A stretch of DNA of 64,000 bases from Melieria omissa (taxonomy: Eukaryota > Arthropoda > Insecta > Diptera > Ulidiidae), in assembly GCA_963971225.1 (NCBI GenBank), contig OZ020269.1, forward strand, positions 27,879,783 to 27,943,782. Direction: 5' to 3'. The translations under genes and the position numbers were made by a program. Position 1 is the first letter of the stretch. Each line of letters begins with the position of its first letter. The notes under the pieces were generated by a model that searched no databases, had not been told where the DNA came from, and worked only from the letters and a program-made list of their open reading frames with translations. Positions 61,314 to 64,000 of this stretch are shown in pieces.

Positions 61314-64000
61314 TAGAATGAAAATGTAAAGCATTTCTTAAACCAACATTTCACAACTAGTAAAGCATCAAAAATTGCTTGAATAATAATAACTTCTGGT
61401 GTCGAACAGCCAACAAGCAGCAAATCACTTAGCAACCATTCATTAACAATGCGAGAAATCTAAATTCTCGCACGCAACAAATGAACACAAAATGAGAAAA
61501 TTAATCAATCAAGAAGATTTCGCCCAGTTGCATTTGCCATAAATGCATTAGATGACATTTTTCCAGCTACACCTCATCATTATTTTTTTGGCACACTGCG
61601 CACCTCTTCGCCACACCCCCAACCTCAAGTCACATCACACTCGCCAAGTCACCAAAGCACCGCAGCGAAGAGTCGAAATTTTCGAAATCGCTTAACCTTT
61701 ACCATGTTGCCTCAAGAACTAATCACTTTTGGAAAGGTCACATTAATTGCTGAATTTTCTCGCTGACGCATTGCGGCAGCGAAGCGTTGCAGCGCTGACA
61801 TCGCATCGCGCGCATCGTTTCGCCAAGCAGTGGAAAACATTTTGCAATTTAATTGCAGCTCAAGCAGCATTTTGTACACTTCCACCCACTTTGTCGACTT
61901 CAGAGCTATTGGCTGGCCGCGGCCACAACAATCATCACAATAACAACAACAACAATACAAAAAATTAATGAAATTAATATAAAACCCAATAGAGGAGCAG
62001 CGCACAAGCCGAAACTAGACGCGCCGCTGACACCAATCCCCGAAGGCCAACTGCCAATTTTCATGTAAATCACTTTTTAAGCACAATTAACTATTTTTTT
62101 TTTAATTTTTCTGCACGCTGGCAACTGTGTGTTACTCGCCGCCATTCGGCCGGCACACTTAATAACCACCAGTCAACGGTCATTAGTATCAACTTCACTC
62201 TATCAAATACCTACTTTGTTTCAATTTGTTCCCCCTGGTTGTGCTTCCTTTTTGGCTGCGATCTGAGGCGTTGTTGCCGCTGTCAGCGGCCTAACGGTTC
62301 GGCGCCACCGACGCTTGGGGAGGGAAAAAACGCAATTTAATTAAATACATCACAAGAAAACCGAGAATTGCATGTTGAAAACGCAAGTTGCATAACAAAT
62401 GGTTAACCTTGCTGATAGATCAGGTAACAAGTCGCCAAGAAACGCACACACACACAGAGACACTCATTGACACACAGCGTGAACGCATCGGTAAACACCA
62501 AAAGCGACATAGGTGGAGCCGGCTGGCGGGCGGCGTGCGTAGCCAAGTGGCAAGAACCTCAAAAGCCGCCAAACGCATGTGACGCATGCGCGCACGCACG
62601 CAACGCAACGCAACACAACCGAACTCAGCGCAGTGGTATCGGCCGGCATGACGAGTGACCTAGTGGCAGTAGTGTTAATGTTGGTGTTGGCGCCGTTTAG
62701 GGCGCGTTCACATTGAATCGTAAAGGGAAAAGAGTCGAAATGGTAACGTACACTGTGTGCATTCAGTTTGTGATGTGAAATTTATATTAATAGGAAGATT
62801 TTTAAGGAGCTTAAGAGTTTTGGGTTTTCTGTAGTTTTGATTTCAGTTCAGGTTTTGGTTTGGCCGTGCGTCCATTCCGAGCTGTGTCTACGCTGTCAAT
62901 GAGTTGACCTGCGCTTTGCTTTTTTCCACGATCCTTTAATTACAGTTCCGTGTTTACTTTAGTCCGGGTCACTCGTGTGTCGTGATCGAATATCGAACAT
63001 TTATGCGAACAAATTACAACTAAATATGTAAGAAACCAGCATAGTTATGTAATGAAAAGCATAAGGAAAGGGTTAGGTGTTCACATTTCCATCATTGGAA
63101 TTGAATCACATAGAGTTTAGATATTAAGTTGGAATTTTTAGAAAAGTTTCTCATGATATTTTGTTTTTTTGTTTAACGACTTGCGTACTTAAAACTGTGA
63201 CTAGTTTATGCATATAGAATAATAACTAACAACCAATGTACATGCAATTACAATTCAAATTTCAATATTTCACACATAAAAATTTTAACATTTAACATTT
63301 ATTTTACAAGATCACAACGCCGCACAGTGTCGCGATCCCATATAAGCCGTGGCCAAAAATACTTAGCGTTGTCCTATTTCGATGAAACTTGGTGAGATTG
63401 TTTTTGTGGTGGGCGTGGCATTCTGCCTACTTTTGATGATACGATCAATGTGCCAACCTTGTTCTTTATGCAGCTCATCATTTCAGCAGCTGCTTTGTCA
63501 CTACTTTCATTGAACGTCGGAAAACTTCGAAAAAATCAAATTTTTTGACTGTAGGTGCCACTGCAAAAAGTAAATGTTGAAGTGGGGACGCAAACTTTGC
63601 TTTTGTTCATGATTAACATTAACACCCGTCTTATTTTTAAGTAATTTTGTAAGAAATTCAAGTTTTGTTGACCGATTTCTGGCTTCAGCTTTACGCCACA
63701 CCTCGAAGAAATCACGTATTTTTAGTGGAGGCGTCACTAGAAAAATGCGAATAACAACCAAATGGGCACTTGAAGGCAAAAAATTACTCCGGATTATGTT
63801 AATACATAATTTTTTGAGTAATTTAGGGTTGGAACTAAAAAAGTGTTTTTTGACATTTTTTAAACTTTTTTCCACCAAACTTTTGGTTCTTTGTTAGAAG
63901 CAAGTCAAAAAACGTAATTTTTCAATGTAACGGGATTTCACAGTTATTATTTTATATATAGGAAAAATTCCAAAGTTTTATTTAATATATAACACGACTA
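61314..64000. other. No confident gene; noncoding
   Basis: GC-richer islands with CA and CAA runs at 61.6-62.1 and 62.4-62.7 kb; open frames on both strands conflict. From 63330 onward, imperfect repeats recur: TCGAAGAAATCACG...GGCGTCACT at about 63703-63740 resembles TCGAAAAAATCAAA...GGTGCCACT at about 63527-63562. This suggests an old repeat or transposon interior continuing past the window edge. Confidence 0.4.

Overview
The window reads as intron-rich, gene-poor insect nuclear DNA, most likely from a fly of the tephritid type. The evidence is the AT-rich composition with frequent CA/GT, CAA/GTT and CAG runs, long stretches with no coding signal, and a transposon set typical of higher flies: mariner DD34D and DD41D, Tc1-like DD34E, piggyBac-like, hAT-like, and tRNA-derived SINEs. 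The family assignment is an inference; no host gene was named with confidence. No bacterial or viral genes, rRNA genes or CRISPR arrays were seen.

Only two stretches look like host coding sequence, both on the + strand. One is a 35-bp candidate micro-exon at 25830-25864 with excellent splice sites. The other is a 658-bp GC-rich exon at 48092-48749 with a clear acceptor and donor. Their phases are compatible, so they could be neighbouring exons of one large gene whose introns (over 22 kb between them) make up most of the window. The product is not recognised; the visible part is a low-complexity, Ser/Asp/Gln-rich, probably cytoplasmic region.

Region by region. 1-13 kb: mostly featureless intronic or intergenic DNA with two short SINE copies that carry target-site duplications, diverged repeats at 5.1-5.9 kb, TTAGG-like patches, a 16-bp minisatellite and a 213-bp hairpin near 10 kb. 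13.1-14.2 kb: a diverged 41-bp satellite of about 27 units. 14-26 kb: noncoding DNA with a tRNA-derived SINE at 22.8 kb and the micro-exon at 25.8 kb. 26.6-32.6 kb: a dense transposon cluster (TTAA element, deleted DD41D-like mariner, retrotransposon fragment, long SINE, full-length but dead Tc1-like element, deleted DD34D mariner). 33.2-33.8 kb: a local duplication. 37.3-39.1 kb: a deleted piggyBac-like element. 42.5-43.4 kb: a transposase fragment, a near-perfect palindromic TTAA MITE and a piggyBac-type end. 45.5-46.2 kb: a threefold ~262-bp tandem repeat. 48.1-48.7 kb: the host exon. 49.2-53.1 kb: a nearly intact DD41D mariner, a MITE, a LOA/jockey-type retrotransposon tail and a hAT-like element nested against it. 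55.8-56.4 kb: a long TAAAA microsatellite with an internal variant block. 60.7-61.3 kb: a second, inverted copy of the 51.1-kb MITE.

All transposase reading frames seen are broken or deleted, so every element appears non-autonomous now. The genes do not form a pathway; the story of the window is one host gene expanded by layers of transposons.
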